Assembly (NCBI GenBank): GCA_949130485.1
Contig: OX422188.1
Location: 4,167,307-4,231,306 of the forward strand
Length of the DNA: 64,000 bases
Reading direction: 5' to 3'
Source of the DNA: Agelas oroides
Taxonomy: Eukaryota > Porifera > Demospongiae > Agelasida > Agelasidae
A program made the translations under genes and the position numbers. The stretch's first letter is position 1; each line of letters starts with the position of its first letter. The notes under the pieces were generated by a model. That model made no database searches. It was not told the DNA's origin and saw only the letters and a program-made list of their open reading frames with translations. Below, piece after piece: positions 24,683 to 36,995 of this stretch.

Positions 24683-25599
24683 CCTGATAACGCAGTTTTA
24701 ATCACAGAGGGTGTGCTGTGATGCACGTGCAGGCTTGTTTAAGTGCCAGGGAAGGTCGAGAAAGCAGTTTTCACCGTTGTGGAGGCCCTGTGAGGTTGGT
24801 GCAAGCCTGTTTATGTGCGGGAAATACCTGATAACGCCGTTTTAACCTCCGAGGTGCTGTAAAGCACTTGCAGGCTTGTTTAGTGCCAGAGAGGATCGAG
24901 AAAGCAGTTTTCACCGTTGTTGAGGCCCTGTGAGTTTGGTGTGAGACTGTTTATGTGCGGAAAAGACCTGATAACGCCGTTGTAATCACCGAGGTGGTGC
25001 TGTTAAGCAATTGCAGGCTTGTTTAAGTAGCAGGGAAGATCGAGAGAGCTGTTTTCACCACTGTAGAGGTCCTGTGAGGCTAGTGCAAGCCTGTTCAGAT
25101 GCGAGAAAGACCTCTTAACGCCGTTTTAGCCTCCGAGGTGGTGCTGTGAAGCACTTGCTGGCCTGTTTAAGTGCCAGAGAAGATCGAGAAGGCAGTTTTC
25201 ACCACGGTAGAGGTCCTGTGAGGCTAATGCAAGCCTGTTCATGTGCGAGGAACACCTCATAACGCCGTTTTAACCTCTGAGGAGGTGCTGTGAATCACTT
25301 GCAGGCCTGTTTAAGTGCCAGAGAACATCGAGAAACCATTTTCTACTGCTGTGGAGGCCCTGTGAGTTTGAAGGAGGCCCGTTCATGTGGGGGAAAGATC
25401 TGGTAACGCCGTTTTAATCACTGAGGGCGTGCTGTGAAGCACGTGCAGGCTTGTTTAAGTGCCAGGGAAGATCGAGAAAGCTGTTTTCACCACTATAGAG
25501 GTCCTTTCAGTCTAGTGCAAGCCTGTTCATGTACGAGAAAGACCTGATAACGCCGTTTTAACCTCCGAGGAGGTGCTGTGAATCACTTGCAGGCCTGTT

Positions 25600-28500
25600 A
25601 AAATGCCAGAGAAGGTCGAGAAAGCTGTTTTCACAGCAGTGTAGGCCCTGTGAAGTTGGTTCAAGCCTGTTTGTGTGCGGGAAAGACTTGATAACGCCGT
25701 TTTAATCACCGAGGGGTTGCTGTGAAGCACGTGAAGGCTTGTTTAAGTGCCAGGCATGATCGAAAAGGCTGTTTTCACCACTGTAGAGGTCCTGTGAGGC
25801 TAGTGCAAGCCTGTTCATGGAGGATAAAGACCCCATAACGTAGTTTTAACCTCCCAAGGGAGTGCGTTGAAGCACCTGCAGGCCTGTTTAAGTGCAAGTG
25901 AAGATCGAGAAAGCTGTTTTCACCACTGTGGATGTCCCGTGAGGCTAGTGCCAGCCTGTTCATGTGAGAGAAAGACCTCTTAACGCCGTTTTAGCCTCCG
26001 AGATGGTGCTGTGAAGCACTTGCCGGCCTGTTTAAGTGCCAGAGAAGATCGCGAAGGCAGTTTTCACCACGGTAGAGGTCCTATGAGACTAATGCAAGCC
26101 TGTTCTAGTGCGAGAAAAACCTCAATACGCAGTTTTAACCTCCGAGGAGGTGCTGTGAAGCACTTGCATGCCTGTTTAAGTGCGAGAAGATGGAGGAAGC
26201 AGTTTTCACCGCTGTGGAGGACCTTTGAGGTTGGTGGAAGCCTGTTTGTGTGCAGGAAAGACCTGATCACTCCGTTTTAATCACCGAGGGAGTGATCTGA
26301 AGTACGTGCAAACTTGTTTAAGTGCGAGAGAAGATCGAGAAAGCTGTTTTCACCACTGTAGAGGTCCTGTGAGGCTAGTCCAAGCCTTTTCATGTGCGAG
26401 AAAGACCTGATAACGCCGTTTTAACCTCCGAGGAGGTGCTGTGAATCACTTGCAGGCCTGTTAAAGTGCCATAGAAGGTCGAGAAAGCTGTTTTCAAAGC
26501 AGTGTAGGCCCTGTGACTTTGGTGCAAGCCTGTTTATGTTCCGGAAACACCTGATAACGTCGTTTTAATCACCGACGGGGAGCTGTGAAGCACGTCCAGT
26601 GTTGTTTAAGTGCCAGGGATGATCGAGATAGCTGTTTTCACCTCTGTAGGCGTCCTGTGAGGCTAGTTCTAGCCTGTTGATGTGCGAGAAAGTACTCATT
26701 ACGCCGTTTTAACCTCCGAGGAGGTTCTCTGAAACACTTGCAGGCCTGTTTAGGTGACAGAGAAGATCGAGAAAGCTGTGAGTTTGAAGCAAGGCTGTTT
26801 ATGTGCGGGAAAGACCTGATATCGCCGTTTTAATTACCGAGGGTGTGCTGTGAAGCACGTGCAGACTTGTTTAAGTGCCAGGGAAGATCGATAAAGCTGT
26901 TTTCACCATTGTAGAGGTCCTGTGAGGCTAGTGCAAGGCTGTTCATGTGCGAGAAAGACCTCATAACGCCGTTTTAACCTCCGAGGAGGTGCTGTGAAGC
27001 ACTTGCTGGCCTGTTTAAGTGCCAGAGAAGATCGAGAAAGCAGTTTTCATCAATGTGGATGCCCTCTGAAGTTGGTGCAAGCCTGTTTGTGTGCGTGAAA
27101 GAGCTGATACAGCCGTTTCAATCACCGAGGGCGTACTGTGAAGCACGTGCAGGCTTGTTTAAGAGCCAGGGAAGATCGAGAAAGCTGTTTTCACCGTTGT
27201 GGAGGTCCAGTGAGGTTGGTGCAAGCCGGTTTATGGGCTGTAATGACCTGATAACGCCGTTTTAATCACCAAGGGCGTGCTGTGAAGCACGTTCAGGCTT
27301 GTTTAAGAGCCAGGGAAGATCGAGAAAGCTGTTTTCAACACTGTAGAGATGCTGTTAGGCTAGTGCATGCCTGTTCAGGTGCGAGAAAAACCTCATAACG
27401 CCTTTTTAACCGCCGAGAAAGTGCTGTGAAGTACTTGCAAGTCTGTTTAAGTGCCAGAGAAGATCGAGAAAGCAGTTTTCACCGTTGTGGAGGCCGTGTG
27501 AGGTTGGTGCAAGCCTGTTTGTGTGCGGGAAAGACCTGAGACCGCCGTTTTAATCACCGAGGGGTTGCTGTGAAGCACGTGCAGGCTTGTTTAAGTGCCA
27601 AGGAAGATCGAGAAAGCTGTTTTCACCACTGTAGAGGTCCTGTGAGGCTAGTGAAGCCTGTTCATGTGCGAGAAAGAACTGATAACGCCGTTTTAACCTC
27701 CGAGGAGGTGCTGTGAATCACTTGCTGGCCTGTTAAAATGCCAGAGAAGGTCGAGAAAGCTGTTTTCACAGCAGTGTAGGCCCTGTGAAGTTGGTTCAAG
27801 CCTGTTTGTGTGCGGGAAAGACTTGATAACGCCGTTTTAATCACCGAGGGGTTGCTGTGAAGCACGTGAAGGCTTGTTTAAGTGCCAGGCATGATCGAAA
27901 AGGCTGTTTTCACCACTGTAGAGGTCCTGTGAGGCTAGTGCAAGCCTGTTCATGGAGGATAAAGACCCCATAACGTAGTTTTAACCTCCCAAGGGAGTGC
28001 GTTGAAGCACCTGCAGGCCTGTTTAAGTGCAAGTGAAGATCGAGAAAGCTGTTTTCACCACTGTGGATGTCCCGTGAGGCTAGTGCCAGCCTGTTCATGT
28101 GAGAGAAAGACCTCTTAACGCCGTTTTAGCCTCCGAGATGGTGCTGTGAAGCACTTGCCGGCCTGTTTAAGTGCCAGAGAAGATCGCGAAGGCAGTTTTC
28201 ACCACGGTAGAGGTCCTATGAGACTAATGCAAGCCTGTTCTAGTGCGAGAAAAACCTCAATACGCAGTTTTAACCTCCGAGGAGGTGCTGTGAAGCACTT
28301 GCATGCCTGTTTAAGTGCGAGAAGATGGAGGAAGCAGTTTTCACCGCTGTGGAGGACCTTTGAGGTTGGTGGAAGCCTGTTTGTGTGCAGGAAAGACCTG
28401 ATCACTCCGTTTTAATCACCGAGGGAGTGATCTGAAGTACGTGCAAACTTGTTTAAGTGCGAGAGAAGATCGAGAAAGCTGTTTTCACCACTGTAGAGGT

Positions 28501-31276
28501 CCTGTGAGGCTAGTCCAAGCCTTTTCATGTGCGAGAAAGACCTGATAACGCCGTTTTAACCTCCGAGGAGGTGCTGTGAATCACTTGCAGGCCTGTTAAA
28601 GTGCCATAGAAGGTCGAGAAAGCTGTTTTCAAAGCAGTGTAGGCCCTGTGACTTTGGTGCAAGCCTGTTTATGTTCCGGAAACACCTGATAACGTCGTTT
28701 TAATCACCGACGGGGAGCTGTGAAGCACGTCCAGTGTTGTTTAAGTGCCAGGGATGATCGAGATAGCTGTTTTCACCTCTGTAGGCGTCCTGTGAGGCTA
28801 GTTCTAGCCTGTTGATGTGCGAGAAAGTACTCATTACGCCGTTTTAACCTCCGAGGAGGTTCTCTGAAACACTTGCAGGCCTGTTTAGGTGACAGAGAAG
28901 ATCGAGAAAGCTGTGAGTTTGAAGCAAGGCTGTTTATGTGCGGGAAAGACCTGATATCGCCGTTTTAATTACCGAGGGTGTGCTGTGAAGCACGTGCAGA
29001 CTTGTTTAAGTGCCAGGGAAGATCGATAAAGCTGTTTTCACCATTGTAGAGGTCCTGTGAGGCTAGTGCAAGGCTGTTCATGTGCGAGAAAGACCTCATA
29101 ACGCCGTTTTAACCTCCGAGGAGGTGCTGTGAAGCACTTGCTGGCCTGTTTAAGTGCCAGAGAAGATCGAGAAAGCAGTTTTCATCATTGTGGATGCCCT
29201 CTGAAGTTGGTGCAAGCCTGTTTGTGTGCGTGAAAGAGCTGATACAGCCGTTTCAATCACCGAGGGCGTACTGTGAAGCACGTGCAGGCTTGTTTAAGAG
29301 CCAGGGAAGATCGAGAAAGCTGTTTTCACCGTTGTGGAGGTCCAGTGAGGTTGGTGCAAGCCGGTTTATGGGCTGTAATGACCTGATAACGCCGTTTTAA
29401 TCACCAAGGGCGTGCTGTGAAGCACGTTCAGGCTTGTTTAAGAGCCAGGGAAGATCGAGAAAGCTGTTTTCAACACTGTAGAGATGCTGTTAGGCTAGTG
29501 CATGCCTGTTCAGGTGCGAGAAAAACCTCATAACGCCTTTTTAACCGCCGAGAAAGTGCTGTGAAGTACTTGCAAGTCTGTTTAAGTGCCAGAGAAGATC
29601 GAGAAAGCAGTTTTCACCGTTGTGGAGGCCGTGTGAGGTTGGTGCAAGCCTGTTTGTGTGCGGGAAAGACCTGAGACCGCCGTTTTAATCACCGAGGGGT
29701 TGCTGTGAAGCACGTGCAGGCTTGTTTAAGTGCCAAGGAAGATCGAGAAAGCTGTTTTCACCACTGTAGAGGTCCTGTGAGGCTAGTGAAGCCTGTTCAT
29801 GTGCGAGAAAGAACTGATAACGCCGTTTTAACCTCCGAGGAGGTGCTGTGAATCACTTGCTGGCCTGTTAAAATGCCAGAGAAGGTCGAGAAAGCTGTTT
29901 TCACAGCAGTGTAGGCCCTGTGAAGTTGGTTCAAGCCTGTTTGTGTGCGGGAAAGACTTGATAACGCCGTTTTAATCACCGAGGGGTTGCTGTGAAGCAC
30001 GTGAAGGCTTGTTTAAGTGCCAGGCATGATCGAAAAGGCTGTTTTCACCACTGTAGAGGTCCTGTGAGGCTAGTGCAAGCCTGTTCATGGAGGATAAAGA
30101 CCCCATAACGTAGTTTTAACCTCCCAAGGGAGTGCGTTGAAGCACCTGCAGGCCTGTTTAAGTGCAAGTGAAGATCGAGAAAGCTGTTTTCACCACTGTG
30201 GATGTCCCGTGAGGCTAGTGCCAGCCTGTTCATGTGAGAGAAAGACCTCTTAACGCCGTTTTAGCCTCCGAGATGGTGCTGTGAAGCACTTGCCGGCCTG
30301 TTTAAGTGCCAGAGAAGATCGCGAAGGCAGTTTTCACCACGGTAGAGGTCCTATGAGACTAATGCAAGCCTGTTCTAGTGCGAGAAAAACCTCAATACGC
30401 AGTTTTAACCTCCGAGGAGGTGCTGTGAAGCACTTGCATGCCTGTTTAAGTGCGAGAAGATGGAGGAAGCAGTTTTCACCGCTGTGGAGGACCTTTGAGG
30501 TTGGTGGAAGCCTGTTTGTGTGCAGGAAAGACCTGATCACTCCGTTTTAATCACCGAGGGAGTGATCTGAAGTACGTGCAAACTTGTTTAAGTGCGAGAG
30601 AAGATCGAGAAAGCTGTTTTCACCACTGTAGAGGTCCTGTGAGGCTAGTCCAAGCCTTTTCATGTGCGAGAAAGACCTGATAACGCCGTTTTAACCTCCG
30701 AGGAGGTGCTGTGAATCACTTGCAGGCCTGTTAAAGTGCCATAGAAGGTCGAGAAAGCTGTTTTCAAAGCAGTGTAGGCCCTGTGACTTTGGTGCAAGCC
30801 TGTTTATGTTCCGGAAACACCTGATAACGTCGTTTTAATCACCGACGGGGAGCTGTGAAGCACGTCCAGTGTTGTTTAAGTGCCAGGGATGATCGAGATA
30901 GCTGTTTTCACCTCTGTAGGCGTCCTGTGAGGCTAGTTCTAGCCTGTTGATGTGCGAGAAAGTACTCATTACGCCGTTTTAACCTCCGAGGAGGTTCTCT
31001 GAAACACTTGCAGGCCTGTTTAGGTGACAGAGAAGATCGAGAAAGCTGTGAGTTTGAAGCAAGGCTGTTTATGTGCGGGAAAGACCTGATATCGCCGTTA
31101 TAATTACCGAGGGTGTGCTGTGAAGCACGTGCAGACTTGTTTAAGTGCCAGGGAAGATCGATAAAGCTGTTTTCACCATTGTAGAGGTCCTGTGAGGCTA
31201 GTGCAAGGCTGTTCATGTGCGAGAAAGACCTCATAACGCCGTTTTAACCTCCGAGGAGGTGCTGTGAAGCACTTGC
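25600..31276 (+). repeat. 2135-bp higher-order repeat, about 2.7 copies
   Basis: Units start at 25600, 27735 and 29870, each at the same AAAATGCCAGAGAAGG sequence after GGCCTGTT. The first two are full (2135 bp, about 15 monomers including short ones); the third stops at about 31276, where ACTTGC is followed by ACGCCATTTT. At 27735 and 29870 the junction joins a CACTTGCTGGCCTG monomer to an AAAATGCC monomer within a long shared stretch (CGAGGAGGTGCTGTGAATCA...), as in unequal exchange. Differences between copies are rare single bases, for example TCAATGTGG at about 27050 against TCATTGTGG at about 29185, and CGTTATAAT near 31099. Confidence 0.93.
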
Positions 31277-31682
31277 ACGCCATTTTAAGTGCCACAGAAA
31301 ATCGAGAAAGCAGTTTTCACCGCTGTGGAGGCCCTGTGAGGTTGGTGCAAGCCCTTTTATATGCGGGAAAGACTGATAACGCCGTTTTAACCACCGAGGG
31401 AGTGCTGTGAAGCACGTGCAGGCATGTCTAAGTGCCATGGAAAATCGACAATGCTCTTTTCACCACTGTAGAGGTCCTGTGAGGCTAGTGAATATCTGTT
31501 TATGTGCGGGAAAGACCTGATAACGCCGTTTTAACCTCCGAGGAGGTGCTGTGAAGCACTTGCAGGCCTGTTTATGTGCCAGAGAGGATCGAGAATGCAG
31601 TTTTCACCGCTGTGGAGGCCCTGTGAGTTTGGTGCAAGCCAGTTTATGCGCGGGAAACACCTGATAACGCCGTTTTAATCAC

Positions 31683-31864
31683 TTAAACAGGCCTGGAAGT
31701 GCTTCACAGCAACTCCTCGAAGGTTAAAAGGGCGTTATGAGGTGTTTCGCACATGATCAGCCTTGCACTAGCCTCACAGGACCTGTACAGTGGTGAAAAC
31801 AGCTTTCTCGATCTTCCCTGTCACTTCAACAAGCCTGCACGTGCTTAACAGCACCCTTCGGTAC
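31683..31864 (-). repeat. Inverted satellite segment, copy 4
   Basis: Same junctions as the other copies: CAC|TTAAACAGG and CGGTAC|CGGAGAA. It lies just downstream of the 2135-bp array, in older and more diverged satellite. Confidence 0.92.
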
Positions 31865-34800
31865 CGGAGAATATCGAGAAAGCAGTTTTCACAGTTGTGG
31901 AGGCCCTCTGAGGTAGGTGCAACCATGTTTGTGTGCGGGAAAGACCTGATAACGCCGTTTTAATCACCGAGGGGGTGCTGTGAAGCACGCGCAGGCTTGT
32001 TTAAGTGCCAGAGATGATCGGGAAAGCTGTTTTCACTGCTGTGGAGGCCCTGTGAGTTTGAAGGAAGCCTGTTTATGTGCGGGAAATACCTGATAACGCA
32101 GTTTCAATCACAGAGGGTGTGCTGTGACGCACGTGCAGGCTTGTTTAAGTGCCAGGGAAGATCGAGAAAGCAGTTTTCACCGTTGTGGAGGCCCTGTGAA
32201 GTTGGTGCAAGCCTGTTTATGTGCGGGAAATAACTGATAACGCCGTTTTAACCTCCGAGGAGGTGCTGTAAAGCACTTGCAGGCCTGTTTAGTGCCCGAG
32301 AGGATCGAGAAAGCAGTTTTCACCGTTGTGGAGGCCCTGTGAGTTTGGTGTGAGACTGTTTATGTGCGGAAAAGAGCCGTTGTAATCACCGAGATAGTGC
32401 TGTTAAGCACGTGCAGGCTTGTTTAAGTAGCAGGGAAGATCGAGAAAGCTGTTTTCACCACTGTAAAGGTCCTGTGAGGCTAGTGCAAGCCTGTTCAGAT
32501 GCGAGAAAGACTTCTTAACGCCGTTTTAGCCTCCGAGGTGGTGCTGTGAAGCACTTGCTGGCCTGTTTTAGTGCCAGAGAAGATCGAGAAGGCAGTTTTC
32601 ACCACGGTAGAGGTCCTGTGAGGCTAATCCAAGCCTGTTCATGTGCGAGGAACACCTCATAACGCCGTTTTAACCTCTGAGGAGGTGCTGTGAATCACTT
32701 GCAGGCCTGTTTAAGTGCCAGAGAAGATCGAGAAACCATTTTCCACTGCTGTGGAGGCCCTGTGAGTTTGAAGGAGGCCCGTTTATGTGGGGGAAATGCC
32801 TGATAACGCCGTTTTAATCACCGAGGGGTTTCTGTGAGGCACGTGCAGGCTTGTTTAAGTGCCAGGGATGATCAAGATAGCTGTTTTCACTACTGTAGGG
32901 GTCCTGTGAGGCTAGTTCTAGCCTGTTGATGTGCGAGAATGTACTCAATACGCCGTTTTAACCTCCGAGGAGGTGCTCTGAAGCACTTGCAGGCCTGTTT
33001 AAGTGCCAGAGAAGATCGAGAAAGCTGTGAGTTTGAACCAAGGCTGTTTATATTTGGGAAAGATCTAATATCGCCGATTTAATTACCAAGGGTGTGCTGT
33101 GAAGCACGTGCAGGCTTGTTTAAGTGCAAGGGAAGATCGAGAAAGCTGTTTTCACCGCTGTAGAGGTCCTGTGAGGCTAGTGAAAACCTGTTCATGTGCG
33201 AGAAAGACCGCATAACGCCGTTTTAACCTCCGAGGAGGTGCTGTGAAGTACTTGCAGGCCTGTTGAAGTGCCAGAGAAGATCGAGAAAGCAGTTTTCACC
33301 GTTGTGGAGGCCCTGTGAGGTTGGTGCAAGCCTGTTTGTGTGCGGGAAAGACCTCATAACGCCGTTTTAACCTCAGAGGAAGTGCTGTATAGCACTTGCA
33401 GGCCTGTTTAAGTCCCAGAGAAGATCGAGAAACCATTTATCACTGCTGTGGAGGCCCTGTGAGTTTGAAGGAGGCCCGTTTATGTGCGTGAAGGATCTGA
33501 TAACCCCATTTTAATCACCGAGGGGGTACTGTGAAGCACGTGCACACTTGTTTAAGGGCCAGGGAAGATCGAGAAAGCTGTTTTCACCACTATAGAGGTC
33601 CTTTGAGGCTAGTGCAAGCCTGTTCAGGTGCAAGAAGAACCTTCATATCGCCGTTTTAACTTCCGAGGAGGTGCTGTGAAGTACTTGCAGGCCTGTTTAA
33701 GTGCCAGAGAGAATCGAGAAAGCAGTTTTCACCTTTGTGGAGGTCCTGTGAGGTTGGTGCAAGCCTGTTTGTGTGCGGGAAAGACCTGATACCGCCGTTT
33801 TAATCACCGAGGGGGTGCTATGAAGCACGTGCAGATTTGTTTAAGTGCCAGAGAAGATCGAAAAGGCCGTTTTCACCTCTGTAGAGGTCCTGTGAGGCTA
33901 ATGGAAGCGTGTTTATGCGGCCATAACGCTGTGTTAACCTCCCAAGGGAGTGCTGTGAAGCACCTGCAGTCCTGTTTAAGTGCCGTAGAAGATCTAGAAA
34001 GCAGTTTCCACCGTTGTGGAGGCCATCCGAGGTTGGTGCAAGCCTGTTTGTGAGTGGGAAAGACCTGATAACGCCGTTTTAATCACCGAGGGCGTGCTGT
34101 GAAGCACGTGCAGGCTTGTTTAAGTGCCAGGGAAGATCGAGAAAGCAGTCTTCACCACTATAGAGGTCCTTTTAGGCTAGTGCAAGCCTGTTCATGTGCG
34201 AGATAGACCTCACATCGCCGTTTTAACCTCCGAGGAGGTGCTGTGAAGTACTTGCAGGCCTGTTGAAGTGCCAGAGAAGATCGAGAAAGCAGTTTTCACC
34301 GTTGTGGAGGCCCTGTGAGGTTGGTGTAAGCCTGTTTGTGTGCGGGAAAGACCTCATAACGCCGTTTTAACCTCCGAGGAGGTGCTGTGAAGCACTTGCA
34401 GTCCTGTTTAAGTGCCAGAGAAGATCTAGAAAGCAGTTTTCACCGTTGTGGATGGCCCTCTGAGGTTGGTGCAAGCCTGTTTGTGTGCGGTAAAGACCTG
34501 ATAACGCGGTTTTAATCACCGACGGGGTGCTGTGAAGCACGTGCAGGCTTGTTCAACTTCCAGGGAAGATCGAGAAAGCTGTTTTCAACACTGCAGAGGT
34601 GCTGTGAGGCTAGTGCATGCCTGTTCAGGTGCAAGAAGAACCTTCATAACGCCGTTTTAACCTACGAGAAGGTGCTGTGAAGTACTTGCAGGACAGTTTA
34701 AGTGCCAGAGAGAATCGAGAAAGCAGTTTTCACCTTTGTGGAGGTCCTGTGAGGTTGGTGCAAGCCTGTTTGTGTGCGGGAAAGACCTGATACCGCCGTT

Positions 34801-36277
34801 TTAATCACCGAGGTGGTGCTATGAAGCACGTGCTGGTTTGTTTAAGTGCCAGAGAAGATCGAAAAAGGTGTTTTCACCTCTGTAGAGGTCCTGTGAGGCT
34901 AATGCAAGCCTGTTTATGCTGCCATAACGCTGTTTTAACCTCCCAAGGGAGTGCTGTGAAGCACCTGCAGTCCTGTTTAAGTGCCGGAGAAGATCTAGAA
35001 AGCAGTTTTCACTGTTGTGGAGGCCCTCTGAGGTTGGTGCAAGCCTGTTTGTGTGCGGAAAAGACTTGATAACGCCGTTTTAATCACCGAGGAGGTGCTG
35101 TGAAGCACGTGCAGGCTTGTTCAAGTTCCAGGGAAGATCGAGAAAGCTGTTTTCAACACTACAGAGGTGCTGTGAGGCTAGTGCATGCCTGTTCAGGTGC
35201 GAGAAGAACCTCATAACGCCGTTTTAACCCCCGAGGAGGTGCTGTGAGGTACTTGCAGGCCTGTTTAAGTGCCAGAGAAGATCGAGAAAGCAGTTTTCTA
35301 CTTTGTGGAGGCTCTGTGAGGTTGGTGCAAGCCTGTTTGTGTGCGTGAAAGACCTGATACCGCCGTTTTAATCACCGTGGGCTTGCTGTGAAGCACGTGC
35401 AGGCTTGTTTAAGTGCTAGGGAAGATCGAGAAAGCTGTTTTCACCACTGTAGAGGTCCTCTGAGGCTAGTGCAAGCCTGATCATGTGGGAGAAAGACCTC
35501 ATAACACCGTTTTGACGTCCGAGGAGGTGCTGTGAAGCACTTGAAGGCCTGTTTAAGTACAAGAGAAGATGGAGTAAGCAGTTTTCACCGCTGTAGAGGC
35601 CCTGTGAGCTTCGTGCAAGCCTGTTTATGTGCGGGAAAGACTTGATAACGCCGTTTGAATCACCGAGGGGTTGTTGTGAAGCACGTGCAGGCTTGTTTAA
35701 GTGCCAGGGAAGATCGAAAAAGCTGTTTTCACCACTGTAGAGGTCCTGTGAGGCTAGTGCAAGCCTGTTTATGCGGGAGAAAGACCCCACAACGCTGTTT
35801 TAACCTCCCAAGGGAGTGCTGTGAAGCACCTGTAGGCCTGTTTAAGTGCAAGAGAAGATCGAGAAAGCTGTTTTCACCATTGTGGAGGTTCTGTGAGGCT
35901 AGTGCAAGCCTGTTCAAGCGCGACAATGAACTGATAACGCCGTTTTAACCTCCGAGGAGGTGCTGTGGATCACTTGCAGGCCTGTTTAAGTGCCAGAAAA
36001 GATCGAGAAAGCAGTTTTCACCGTTGTGGAGCCGTTGTGAGGTTGGTGCAAGCCTGATTGTGGGCGGGAAATACCTGATACCGCCGTTTTAATCACCGAG
36101 GGGGTGATGTGAAGCACGTGCAGGCTTGTTTAAGTGCCTGGGAAGATCGAGAAAGCTGTTTTCACCACTATAGAGGTCCTGTGAGGCTAGTGCAAGCCTG
36201 TTCATGTGGGAGAAACACCTCATAAAGCCGTTTTAACCCCCGAGGGGGTGCTGTATAGCACTTGCAGGCTTGTTTAA

Positions 36278-36995
36278 GGTTACGGGTACAAGTTCATGAA
36301 TAAAATTAGTATGTCAAAAACTTGCCTGTATAACTTCTCCTACAAAAAAGCTACTGGATATTTACAACAACCAGTCACTACAGAGGGCATTCGGGTATAG
36401 TTCAGCATAACACTAACTTCGCGCTACAGTACACAGTCGAGTGACGGTACGCGGCTGCTCGGTGGAGTACAAGTACAAATTTCTACGTCAGTTCGCTCGC
36501 GTTGTTGCGCACAGAATGCCGTATACCAGCGTTTTATCTATTTATACGACATCGCTGCAGGGCCACACGAAGCGTTTTTGAAAGATAAATTTTCCAGTTC
36601 GCCATAGTTTGTTTTCGAAGTTACTGGGTACCCGTTTTTCGAGCATCCAGCAGCCTTTCAGGCACTGCCGCTCTGTTCTGTTTCGAGATATGAGCAAAAA
36701 CGCTTCGTGTGGCCCTGCAGTGAGTTGCTCTGGCTCTGTTTAAGTCATAAATAGCACCTAGTTCATCCTACCATCGTAGTAAACTGACGTAGAAGTTTGT
36801 ACTCGTACTCCACCGAGCACCCGCCTACTGTCACTTGACTGTGTACTGTAGCAAAGTTAGTGTTATGCTGAACTATAGCCGAATGCCCTCTGTAGCGTCT
36901 GGTTGTTGTACAAATCCGGTAGCTTTTTAGTAGGAAATGTTATACAGGCAAGTTTGTGACATACTAATTTTATTCATGAACATGTACCCGTAACC
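36278..36995. mobile_element. 718-bp foldback element with TTAA target duplication
   Basis: Starts GGTTACGGGTACA and ends TGTACCCGTAACC, with TTAA on both sides (36274-36277 and 36996-36999); the intact satellite reads GTTTAAGTCCC, so TTAA was duplicated. The inverted arms extend inward for about 220 bp with scattered mismatches (ATTCATGAATAAAATTAG-type sequence, then GAGGGCATTCGG and CTCGGTGGAGTAC). An inner perfect 26-bp pair lies at 36555-36580 and 36695-36720, so most of the element could fold into one long stem. No coding sequence is seen. TTAA targeting is typical of piggyBac-type transposases, but these termini are not recognised as a known piggyBac family, so the class is tentative. 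Confidence 0.85.

Larger units (their letters stand above)
17401..27442 (+). repeat. 9.9-kb tandem duplication, unit 2 (10,042 bp)
   Basis: Second copy of the 7501-17400 unit. The offset to unit 1 is 9901 up to about 24.3 kb and 10,042 afterwards, explained by one extra 142-bp monomer (24541-24682) and a 1-bp deletion near 24360. The junction near 17400 joins a TACTTGCAAGTCTG monomer to a GCCGTGTGAGG monomer inside about 50 bp of shared sequence, the expected footprint of unequal crossing-over between monomers. A further start of the unit follows at 27443 but is cut off near 27734. Confidence 0.93.
23537..36277 (+). repeat. Satellite block 3
   Basis: The 144-bp satellite continues to the foldback element. 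It holds the 2135-bp higher-order array (25600-31276), two inverted segments, and the roughly 1-kb units marked by 134-bp monomers near 33.8-35.1 kb. The longest open frame (124 codons, minus strand, 35416-35790) is satellite in all its length and has a 48-codon internal period, so it is not called as a gene. Confidence 0.96.
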
